Shown here in pieces: positions 1 through 4,771 of a DNA stretch of 38,041 nt (its first letter is position 1; each line of letters begins with the position of its first letter). Made by a program: the position numbers and the translations under genes. The DNA comes from Hamadaea sp. (GTDB taxonomy: Bacteria > Actinomycetota > Actinomycetes > Mycobacteriales > Micromonosporaceae): contig JABFYB010000700.1 of the NCBI GenBank assembly GCA_013361475.1, positions 1 through 38,041 of the forward strand. Reading direction: 5' to 3'. The notes under the pieces were generated by a model. That model did no database searches, was not told where the DNA came from, and saw only the letters and a program-made list of their open reading frames with translations.

Positions 1-962
1 TAAGGCCGAGCGTGTGCGAGGAAGGCGGCCAGGCCGTCGAGCATCCGGCCCAAGCCGAACTCGAACAGCTTGTCCAGATCGAAGTCGAAGTCGACGGCCT
101 TCGTGAACTCCAGGAACCGCTTCAGGTGCCCGGAGCTGACGAAGTCGTGGAACGACTGTTCCTGGGTCTGCATCCACTCGTCCTCGGTCAGCCCGGTCTC
201 GCGCTGGGCCTCCTGTTCCGGTTCGAAGGCGGTGGCGATGCCGCGGACGAAGCTGAACATCGTGATGTGGATGAGCATGCGGGTCAGCATGTCGAGGTCT
301 TCCTCGTCGAACGCGCCGAGGATCCACTCCGTGTGCTGCAACGCGTTCGGGGCGAGTTGCGGGCGGGTCAGCGACAACACCGGGGCGAGCCACGGATGCC
401 GGTGGAACAGCCGCCATTGGAGGCGGGCGGCCAACTCGAGCTGGGCACGCCAGCCGGCCGGGCGTTCGGGCGGGAAGTTGTCCTCGCCCATGACGAGATC
501 GATCATGTGCAGGATCAGGTCGTCCTTGCTCGGCACGTAGCGGTACAGCGACATCGTCGCCGCCCCGAGTTCGGCCGCGATGCGGCGCATCGAGACCTCG
601 TTCATCCCTTCGGCGTCGGCGATCTCGACCGCCTTGCGGACGATCTTGTCGCGGGTCAGCTCGCCTTCGGACCGCCGGGCCGACGCCCGTGAAGCCGCCG
701 CGTTCGTGGGCTCAGTGCTGGAGGCCGCCGTGTTCGCCGGGGCCGCGTCGATGTCCGCGACGATGGTGCCGATCCCGGGCACGACGGTGACGACGCCGTC
801 CTGCTGGAGCACGGCGAGCACCTTGGTCGCGGTCGCCAGCGCCACACCCCATTCGCGGGTGATCGCGCGTGCGGACGGCACTCGGTGCCCCGGTTGCAGC
901 TCCCCGGTGGTGATGCGGTGCCGGATCTGGTCGGCGATGCGCTGGTAGGGCGGGACGCTCAC
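1..962 (-). CDS. GntR-TetR fusion transcriptional regulator (3' end at window edge)
   Basis: Reading the minus strand from GTG at 962 gives at least 320 codons, open to the window edge; the last two bases are TA, so a stop may follow immediately. Residues about 1-70 are a GntR-type winged helix (VPPYQRIADQIRHRI, then PGHRVPSARAI, ending GIGTIVAD). A Ser/Ala/Thr-rich linker covers about 72-98. Residues about 100-150 are a TetR helix-turn-helix (LTRDKIVRKAVEIADAEG, then SMRRIAAELGAATMSLYRYV) followed by a TetR C-terminal ligand domain. Fused GntR-TetR regulators are known in actinobacteria. It is divergent from the FAD monooxygenase at 1186, which, together with an operator-like array between them, suggests that it represses that gene and itself. 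The ligand is unknown. Confidence 0.85.
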   Translation of the reverse strand, partial: MSVPPYQRIADQIRHRITTGELQPGHRVPSARAITREWGVALATATKVLAVLQQDGVVTVVPGIGTIVADIDAAPANTAASSTEPTNAAASRASARRSEGELTRDKIVRKAVEIADAEGMNEVSMRRIAAELGAATMSLYRYVPSKDDLILHMIDLVMGEDNFPPERPAGWRAQLELAARLQWRLFHRHPWLAPVLSLTRPQLAPNALQHTEWILGAFDEEDLDMLTRMLIHITMFSFVRGIATAFEPEQEAQRETGLTEDEWMQTQEQSFHDFVSSGHLKRFLEFTKAVDFDFDLDKLFEFGLGRMLDGLAAFLAHARP

Positions 963-986
963 GGCTCCTCCGTCACATTGTCTGGC

Positions 987-1127
987 TGTACTAGTACACC
1001 ACTGTCCGCGACTGGACTTTCTGCGGCTAGCTGTCGGCTCCCGGCAGCTCCGCTCGTACCTGGGTGTTCTAGTACAGTGACGAGCTGAAACGCCCGGTGT
1101 TCTAGGCACTTGCGCTGTTCTAGGCGG
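987..1127. promoter_or_regulatory. Array of four CTAG-centred operator-like repeats
   Basis: Four copies of a 12-bp element lie between the divergent regulator and monooxygenase: TGTACTAGTACA at 987-998 (perfect palindrome), TGTTCTAGTACA at 1065-1076, TGTTCTAGGCAC at 1098-1109 and TGTTCTAGGCGG at 1116-1127. A fifth CTAG is at 1027-1030. CTAG is generally rare in high-GC actinomycete DNA, so this density is unlikely to be chance. The obvious candidate to bind is the adjacent GntR-TetR protein, which carries two DNA-binding domains. That assignment is inference. Confidence 0.6.
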
Positions 1128-1137
1128 CGAACGTATG

Positions 1138-1166
1138 GTGTACGCATCACGATGTACAGCGTACAC
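1138..1166. promoter_or_regulatory. Inverted repeat in front of FAD monooxygenase
   Basis: Perfect 8-bp arms GTGTACGC (1138-1145) and GCGTACAC (1159-1166) flank a spacer that contains the palindrome TGTACA (1153-1158). It differs in sequence from the CTAG elements just upstream and lies about 20 bp before the ATG at 1186, where it would block transcription or early elongation. The layout resembles a TetR-type operator; it could serve the TetR half of the fusion regulator while the CTAG sites serve the GntR half. Confidence 0.55.
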
Positions 1167-1185
1167 GAGACACCCTGGGGGAGTC

Positions 1186-2403
1186 ATGAGCAAGACGGTC
1201 CTGATCTCCGGCGCCAGCATCGCCGGACCGGCCCTGGCCTTCTGGCTGAAGCGGTACGGCTTCACGCCGACGGTGGTCGAGATCGCGCCGACGTTCCGGC
1301 CCGGCGGCCAGGCCGTCGACCTGCGCGGCGCCGGTAAAGAGGTCACCGAGCGCATGGGCATCATGCCCCGCGTCAAGGAACTGTGCGTCGACGAGCGCGG
1401 CCTCGCCGGCGTCAACGCCAAGGGACAGCGCACGTACGCGATGCCCGCCGACATGTTCGGCGGCGAGGGGATCGTCGCCGAGATCGAGATCATGCGCGGC
1501 GACCTGACGCAGGTGCTGGCCGAGGCGACGACCGACGTCGAGTACCTGTTCGACGACCGGATCGTCGAGCTGACCGAGGTCGGCGACGGCGTCCAGGTCA
1601 CCTTCGCGAGCGGGCTCACCCGCCGGTTCGACTTCGTCGTCGGAGCCGACGGCGTGCACTCGGGCGTACGCCGCCTGGCCTTCGGCCCGGAGGAGCAGTA
1701 CGTGACGCCGCTGGGCGCGTACACGGCTTATTTCACCGTGCCGGACCCGGGCGACCTGGACCACTGGTTCCTGATGTACAACGAGCCCGGCGGCCTGTGC
1801 GTGGGCATCCGCCCGGAGCGGGGCGGCACCGCGAAGGCGATGATGACGTTCCTGTCGCCGCCGCTGCGCTACGACCGCCGGGACATCGCCGCGCAGCAGG
1901 AGATCCTGCGGCAGAAGTTCGGCCGCGCGGGCTGGAAGGTGCCGGCGATGCTGGCCGCGATGCCGCACGCCGACGACTTCTACTTCGACACCATGTGCCA
2001 GGTGCACGTGGACAAGTGGTGGCAGGGCCGTACGGTTCTGCTGGGCGACGCCGGCTACTGCGCCTCGCCGCTCGCGGGGCTCGGTACCAGCCTGTCGCTG
2101 GTCGGCGCGTATGTGCTGGCCGGTGAGCTGGCGGCGTCCCCGGACGACCACGAGGCGGCGTTCGCGCGGTACCAGCAGGAGCTGGCCGCCTACGTCAAGC
2201 AGGCCCAGGAGCTGCCGCCCGGCGGGGCGAAGGGGATGGCGCCGGGATCCGCCTTCATGATCTCGATGCGCAATCTCTCCATGCGCATGAGCACGCACTG
2301 GCCGATGAAGAACGTCATGGCCAAGTTCATGTCGAAGGCGGACGCGATCACCCTGAAGGACTACCGCCGATCCGTCGCGGCGGTGTCGTCCGTGGCGAGG
2401 TAG
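1186..2403 (+). CDS. FAD-dependent monooxygenase (PHBH/TetX-like fold)
   Basis: A 405-residue flavoprotein monooxygenase. The FAD-binding Rossmann motif is at the N terminus (ISGASIAGPALAFWL, glycines at 9 and 14), the second FAD/NADPH motif is GADGVHSGVR at about 143-152, and the GD motif is in GRTVLLGDAGYCASP (about 271-285). The length is normal for single-component class A hydroxylases such as TetX. An in-frame ATG exists at 1135, but ATG 1186 is preferred because it follows GGGGGAG at a proper distance and starts directly at the Rossmann strand. The substrate is unknown; divergence from a ligand-responsive regulator suggests that a xenobiotic or small aromatic induces it. Confidence 0.9.
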   Translation: MSKTVLISGASIAGPALAFWLKRYGFTPTVVEIAPTFRPGGQAVDLRGAGKEVTERMGIMPRVKELCVDERGLAGVNAKGQRTYAMPADMFGGEGIVAEIEIMRGDLTQVLAEATTDVEYLFDDRIVELTEVGDGVQVTFASGLTRRFDFVVGADGVHSGVRRLAFGPEEQYVTPLGAYTAYFTVPDPGDLDHWFLMYNEPGGLCVGIRPERGGTAKAMMTFLSPPLRYDRRDIAAQQEILRQKFGRAGWKVPAMLAAMPHADDFYFDTMCQVHVDKWWQGRTVLLGDAGYCASPLAGLGTSLSLVGAYVLAGELAASPDDHEAAFARYQQELAAYVKQAQELPPGGAKGMAPGSAFMISMRNLSMRMSTHWPMKNVMAKFMSKADAITLKDYRRSVAAVSSVAR

Positions 2404-2414
2404 CACCCGTCGCC

Positions 2415-2449
2415 CGCAAGAGGATACGACTCTGTCGTATCCTCTTGCG
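2415..2449. promoter_or_regulatory. Perfect 16-bp inverted repeat with 3-nt centre (operator or terminator)
   Basis: Arms 2415-2430 and 2434-2449 are exactly complementary around TCT. The repeat lies between the monooxygenase stop (2403) and the exonuclease ATG (2463). As RNA it would be a strong hairpin, but no T-run follows. As DNA, the core ATACGAC-TCT-GTCGTAT looks like a TetR-family operator. It also covers an upstream in-frame TTG at 2445, so that codon is an unlikely start. Confidence 0.6.
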
Positions 2450-2462
2450 ACAATCGGACGCG

Positions 2463-3830
2463 ATGGAGCTTTTCGCGTATGCCGAACTGGGCGCCGACGG
2501 TCACGAGCTGCCACGCGGCCCCTACGTCGTCATCGACCTGGAGACCACCGGGCTGTTCCCGGCGGAGGACCGGATCGTCGAGATCGCCATGGCCCGGGTC
2601 GAGGATGACCGGATCGTGGAGGAGTGGGCGACGCTCATCGATCCCGGCCGCGACCCCGGCCCCACCTTCCTGCATCACATCAGTCAGGACATGGTGACCG
2701 GCGCGCCCACGTTCCGGGAGATCGCGGGGGAGATCCTCGCCCGGCTCGACGGGGCGATCGTAGTCGCCCACAACGCCGCGTTCGAGGAGGGCTTCCTCGC
2801 CGCGGAACTCGCCCGGCTGCCGATCGAGGTGCCGCCGATCCCCGCGTTCTGCACCCTGCGCGTCGCCCGGGAAGTCCTGGCCTCGCCCAACTATCGGCTG
2901 GCCACCTGCTGTGAGGTCTGCGGCATCGACCTGCGGGACGCGCATACCGCGCTCGGTGACGTCCGGGCGACCGCCGAGCTGCTGCCTCGGCTCGTCGCGG
3001 CGGCGCCCGGCCTGCGGTACCCGGTCGCTCCGGCCGCGTTGCCGCGGCTGCGGCGACTGGCCGGGCCGCGTACGCGGGTGACCCGGTTGCGGAAGGGCGA
3101 GGACGGCTGGATTCGGTCGATCGTCACCAAGCTTCCGGTGTCGATGTCCGACCACGACCCGATCGGGGCGCAGCCCTACCTCGACTACCTCGCCGAAGCG
3201 CTGGCCGACGGCCGGCTCACCGGCGACAAGGCCCGTCGACTCGGCCGTCTCGCCGGTCGGGCCGGGATGGGCGCCGAGCAGGTGCGCGAGCTGCACCGGC
3301 GGTTCCTCGACGGCGTACGCGACGCCGCGCTGGGCAGCGGAGTGCTGACGCGGCAGGAGCAACTGCGGCTGACCACCATCGCGCAGTTGCTCGACCTGCC
3401 CGATTACTTCGCCGACGTCACCCCCGACCTGCCCGCGCAGCCGACCGGCACCGGTCCCCGCGTCTGGTGCAGCCCGCAGGTGCCGCGCCAGATCCGCGTA
3501 CGCCTGGAGGACGCCGGTTACCAGCTCGCCACGAACCTGACCCGGACGGTCGCCGCCGCTGTGCTCGCCGACACCGACATACGCCTTCCGCAGGCCCGTC
3601 GAGCGGGCGAACTCGGCGCCCGGCTGGTCCCACTGGACGATGTGGACACGTTCATCGACGGCGGGGCGGCGGTCGTGCCCGAACGGGACCGGCTGCCCGC
3701 CCCGATCGCGCCGTCCGGCTGGTACCCCGACCCCACCGGCCGGCACGTGTACCGGTTCTGGAACGGTTCGAGCTGGACCGATCGGGTCAGCCCCGGCGGG
3801 ACGGCGATCTTCACCGACCCGCTCCGCTGA
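2463..3830 (+). CDS. DnaQ-like DEDDh 3'-5' exonuclease with BRCT-like and DUF2510 domains
   Basis: A 455-residue protein. Exo I is at VVIDLETTG (D25, E27), Exo II at VVAHNAAFEEGFL (H103-E108) and Exo III at HTALGDVRATAELL. In Exo II the usual Asp of the HNxxFD motif is Glu. The exonuclease core spans about 20-180, a helical stretch about 230-310, a BRCT-like segment about 320-395, and a DUF2510 motif (SGWYPDPTGRHVYRFWNG) about 418-443. Start choice: ATG 2463 sits just outside the palindrome, while TTG 2445 is within it. The family includes DNA polymerase proofreading and RNA-trimming exonucleases such as RNase T. It is convergent with the tRNA array; a role in tRNA 3'-end turnover would be speculation. 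Confidence 0.85.
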   Translation: MELFAYAELGADGHELPRGPYVVIDLETTGLFPAEDRIVEIAMARVEDDRIVEEWATLIDPGRDPGPTFLHHISQDMVTGAPTFREIAGEILARLDGAIVVAHNAAFEEGFLAAELARLPIEVPPIPAFCTLRVAREVLASPNYRLATCCEVCGIDLRDAHTALGDVRATAELLPRLVAAAPGLRYPVAPAALPRLRRLAGPRTRVTRLRKGEDGWIRSIVTKLPVSMSDHDPIGAQPYLDYLAEALADGRLTGDKARRLGRLAGRAGMGAEQVRELHRRFLDGVRDAALGSGVLTRQEQLRLTTIAQLLDLPDYFADVTPDLPAQPTGTGPRVWCSPQVPRQIRVRLEDAGYQLATNLTRTVAAAVLADTDIRLPQARRAGELGARLVPLDDVDTFIDGGAAVVPERDRLPAPIAPSGWYPDPTGRHVYRFWNGSSWTDRVSPGGTAIFTDPLR

Positions 3831-3864
3831 TCCGCCGCAAGCCGAGCAGCGCCTGGCTGCGGTG

Positions 3865-3920
3865 GGTTGACCTTGAACGTTTTCCGTCGCCAGGGCAGCG
3901 GAAACCGTTCAAGATCGACC
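3865..3920. terminator. Long hairpin between exonuclease and tRNA array
   Basis: Arms 3865-3886 and 3899-3920 form a 22-bp stem with two mismatches and one G-U pair around a 12-nt loop. It lies between two convergent units and probably stops transcription from both sides; there is no long T-run on either strand. It could also be a small repeat element, which a genome-wide copy count would decide. Confidence 0.55.
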
Positions 3921-3932
3921 TGCCGACCAAGA

Positions 3933-4008
3933 TGGTGCCCTCGGCTGGACTCGAACCAGCGACCCCCGAGTTCGGAACCCGGTGCTCTCTCCGCTGAGCT
4001 ACGAAGGC
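3933..4008 (-). tRNA. tRNA-Arg (anticodon CCG)
   Basis: A normal cloverleaf read on the minus strand. The acceptor GCCTTCG pairs with CGAGGGC (one G-U), U8-A9 is present, the D stem is GCTC/GAGC, the anticodon stem CCGGG/CTCGG encloses loop TTCCGAA, and the T arm is GCTGG-TTCGAGT-CCAGC. The discriminator A is followed by an encoded CCA, the only member of the array to have one. It reads CGG and is the last gene of the array. Confidence 0.93.
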
Positions 4009-4021
4009 TTGTCAATTCCAG

Positions 4022-4095
4022 TACGCCTGGCAGGACTCGAACCTGCCACCTCCCGCTTCGTAGGCGGGCGCTCTATCCCGATGAGCTACAGGCGT
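4022..4095 (-). tRNA. tRNA-Arg (anticodon ACG)
   Basis: A normal cloverleaf: acceptor ACGCCTG/CAGGCGT fully paired, U8-A9, D stem GCTC/GAGC, anticodon stem CCCGC/GCGGG with loop CTACGAA, T arm GCAGG-TTCGAGT-CCTGC, discriminator A, CCA not encoded. The A34 would be edited to inosine by TadA, so it reads CGU, CGC and CGA. Only 13 nt separate it from tRNA-Arg(CCG). Confidence 0.93.
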
Positions 4096-4112
4096 GTGTT
4101 CAGTTGTGGCAG

Positions 4113-4185
4113 TACCCGGCGAGGGATTCGAACCCCCAACCTGCGCGTTCTAAGCGCGCCGCCTCTCCCGTTGGGCCAGCCGGGC
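4113..4185 (-). tRNA. tRNA with Leu anticodon UAG but short variable loop
   Basis: Seventy-three bases fold well: acceptor GCCCGGC/GCCGGGT (a G1-U72 wobble, otherwise paired), U8, a 3-bp D stem GCC/GGC with GGG in the loop, anticodon stem GCGCG/CGCGC with loop CTTAGAA, a 5-nt variable region, T arm GGGGG-TTCGAAT-CCCTC, and A73. The anticodon at 34-36 is TAG, which reads the leucine codon CUA. Bacterial leucine tRNAs are class II with a long variable arm, and that arm is missing here. Whether LeuRS charges it is doubtful. CCA is not encoded. Confidence 0.75.
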
Positions 4186-4189
4186 ATCG

Positions 4190-4258
4190 TGGACAACCGG
4201 GGTATCGAACCCCACCCGCGATGTTTGCAAGACATCGCTGCGCACCTGCGCGTCGCCC
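4190..4258 (-). tRNA. Aberrant alanine-type tRNA (anticodon UGC) with reduced D arm
   Basis: Sixty-nine bases. The acceptor GGGCGAC pairs with GTTGTCC; the third pair is G-U, the classic G3-U70 alanine identity element, and the discriminator is A. The anticodon stem can extend to 7 bp (GCGATGT/ACATCGC) around loop CTTGCAA with anticodon TGC. The T arm is TGGGG-TTCGATA-CCCCG. Between acceptor and anticodon stem there are only 13 bases, which form GCGC-AGGT-GCGC plus A in place of a normal D arm, and U8 is missing. AlaRS mainly needs the acceptor, so charging is plausible, but use on the ribosome is uncertain. It is separated from the next tRNA by only 4 nt. It might instead be a degenerate tRNA. 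Confidence 0.6.
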
Positions 4259-4264
4259 GAGTAC

Positions 4265-4314
4265 GCGCCCGCCCCCCACGGGTACGCCGTGGCGTACCCG
4301 CCCCCGTCGGGCGC
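4265..4314. other. Nested hairpin in the tRNA spacer
   Basis: The spacer between the Ala-like and Pro tRNAs folds into a nested hairpin. The outer stem GCGCCCG (4265-4271) pairs with CGGGCGC (4308-4314), and a perfect inner 10-bp stem covers 4279-4288 and 4291-4300 around GT. It lacks T-loop and anticodon-loop features, so it is not another tRNA. It may guide processing of the tRNA transcript. Confidence 0.5.
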
Positions 4315-4319
4315 GTCAG

Positions 4320-4391
4320 TCCGGAACCTCCGAGTCGAACGGAGTGTCTCGCGTTCCCAAAACGCACGGGTTGCCGTCTCCCCCGTTCCGG
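4320..4391 (-). tRNA. tRNA-Pro (anticodon UGG), lacking U8
   Basis: Seventy-two bases: acceptor CCGGAAC/GTTCCGG fully paired with C1-G72 and discriminator A, both bacterial proline identity elements. The anticodon stem TGCGT/ACGCG encloses TTTGGGA with anticodon TGG followed by G37, as usual in tRNA-Pro. The T arm is CTCCG-TTCGACT-CGGAG. The D arm is unusual: a 3-bp GGG/CCC stem, loop AGACGGCAA, and G instead of U at position 8. CCA is not encoded. It reads CCA and other CCN codons. Confidence 0.78.
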
Positions 4392-4396
4392 TCGCA

Positions 4397-4414
4397 CTGC
4401 AATTCGAATTGCAG
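4397..4414. other. 18-bp perfect palindrome in AT-rich tRNA spacer
   Basis: CTGCAATTCGAATTGCAG is a perfect palindrome in the 56-nt spacer between tRNA-Trp and tRNA-Pro. The spacer is strikingly AT-rich for this genome. It may be a protein-binding site, a processing hairpin or an internal promoter element; nothing decides between these. Confidence 0.5.
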
Positions 4415-4447
4415 CATCCACTATGGAATTAAGAATGCGTTGATAAG

Positions 4448-4520
4448 CACGGGCGGTAGGAGTCGAACCCACGGCCGCCGGATTTGGAGTCCGGTGCTCT
4501 ACCAGCTGAGCTACACCCGC
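4448..4520 (-). tRNA. tRNA-Trp (anticodon CCA)
   Basis: A normal cloverleaf: acceptor GCGGGTG/CGCCCGT with a G1-U72 wobble, U8-A9, D stem GCTC/GAGC, anticodon stem CCGGA/TCCGG with loop CTCCAAA, T arm GTGGG-TTCGACT-CCTAC, and G73, the tryptophan discriminator. The common bacterial tRNA-Trp starts with A1-U72, so this may be a second, divergent tryptophan tRNA. It is the first gene of the array; its 5' end lies just after an intrinsic terminator. Confidence 0.9.
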
Positions 4521-4525
4521 AGGGA

Positions 4526-4563
4526 GCAAGAAAAAGCCGTCCGCCGGAGTGCCCGGGGACGGC
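4526..4563 (-). terminator. Intrinsic terminator immediately before tRNA-Trp
   Basis: Reading the minus strand, GCCGTCC (4563-4557) pairs with GGACGGC (4542-4536), and an inner CCGG/CCGG pairing extends the stem to about 11 bp with one bulge. The run TTTTTCTT follows at 4535-4528. This is a textbook rho-independent terminator, rare in such GC-rich genomes. It ends 5-10 nt before the mature 5' end of tRNA-Trp, so array transcription starting upstream must read through it. Confidence 0.8.
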
Positions 4564-4583
4564 GAAAGCCGAATGTGGCGCGC

Positions 4584-4676
4584 TTAGCGGCGCCAGCCAA
4601 CCCGGGTGAGCGAGCCCCGTCGGGGGCACGGCAGTGCGGCGGCGAGTGAGGCTCGGCGCCAGTGTCGGCTTCGCAT
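4584..4676 (-). CDS. Putative 30-residue leader peptide upstream of tRNA array
   Basis: ATG at 4676 to TAA at 4584-4586, 30 codons, with a strong Shine-Dalgarno AAAGGGG (4689-4683) 6 nt before the ATG. The product is very basic: nine Arg (four as CGA), four Ala, three Leu, two Pro and two Trp, i.e. 20 of 30 residues belong to the amino acids of the tRNA array downstream. It starts MRSRHWRRASLAAALP and resembles no family I know. The stop lies 21 nt before the terminator stem, a layout typical of leader-peptide attenuation. It may instead be an independent microprotein or a chance ORF in GC-rich DNA; the ribosome-binding site is the best evidence for translation. Confidence 0.5.
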   Translation of the reverse strand: MRSRHWRRASLAAALPCPRRGSLTRVGWRR

Positions 4677-4737
4677 GTCGTTCCCCTTTCTCATCGGGCT
4701 CGCTGGACTGAAGACAACGATAAGGCGTCCACGCGAA

Positions 4738-4764
4738 TTGCGCAATGAATTAAAGCGGTAGGCT
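4738..4764 (+). promoter_or_regulatory. Promoter of threonine/serine dehydratase gene (leaderless)
   Basis: TAGGCT at 4759-4764 lies 7 nt before the GTG at 4772, so transcription should start at or next to the start codon. A TTGCGC at 4738-4743, part of the palindrome ATTGCGCAAT (4737-4746), could serve as -35 with a short 15-bp spacer. No Shine-Dalgarno is present. Confidence 0.5.
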
Positions 4765-4771
4765 GAACGCC

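Noticed and set aside
2445-2462. TTG 2445 as start of the exonuclease
   Set aside because: It lies inside the perfect palindrome and has no ribosome-binding site; the ATG at 2463 immediately precedes the conserved protein.
4265-4314. Nested hairpin as a tRNA gene or tRNA intron
   Set aside because: No T-loop or anticodon-loop signature, and both neighbouring tRNAs are complete without it.
4397-4414. Palindrome with TTCGAA as the T arm of a seventh tRNA
   Set aside because: The loop would be 8 nt and no matching acceptor or anticodon arm lies beside it.
3867-4649. Plus-strand ORFs across the tRNA region, with products like SRLDSNQRPPSSEP
   Set aside because: These are translations of the complement of tRNA T-loops and anticodon arms, a known false-gene pattern.
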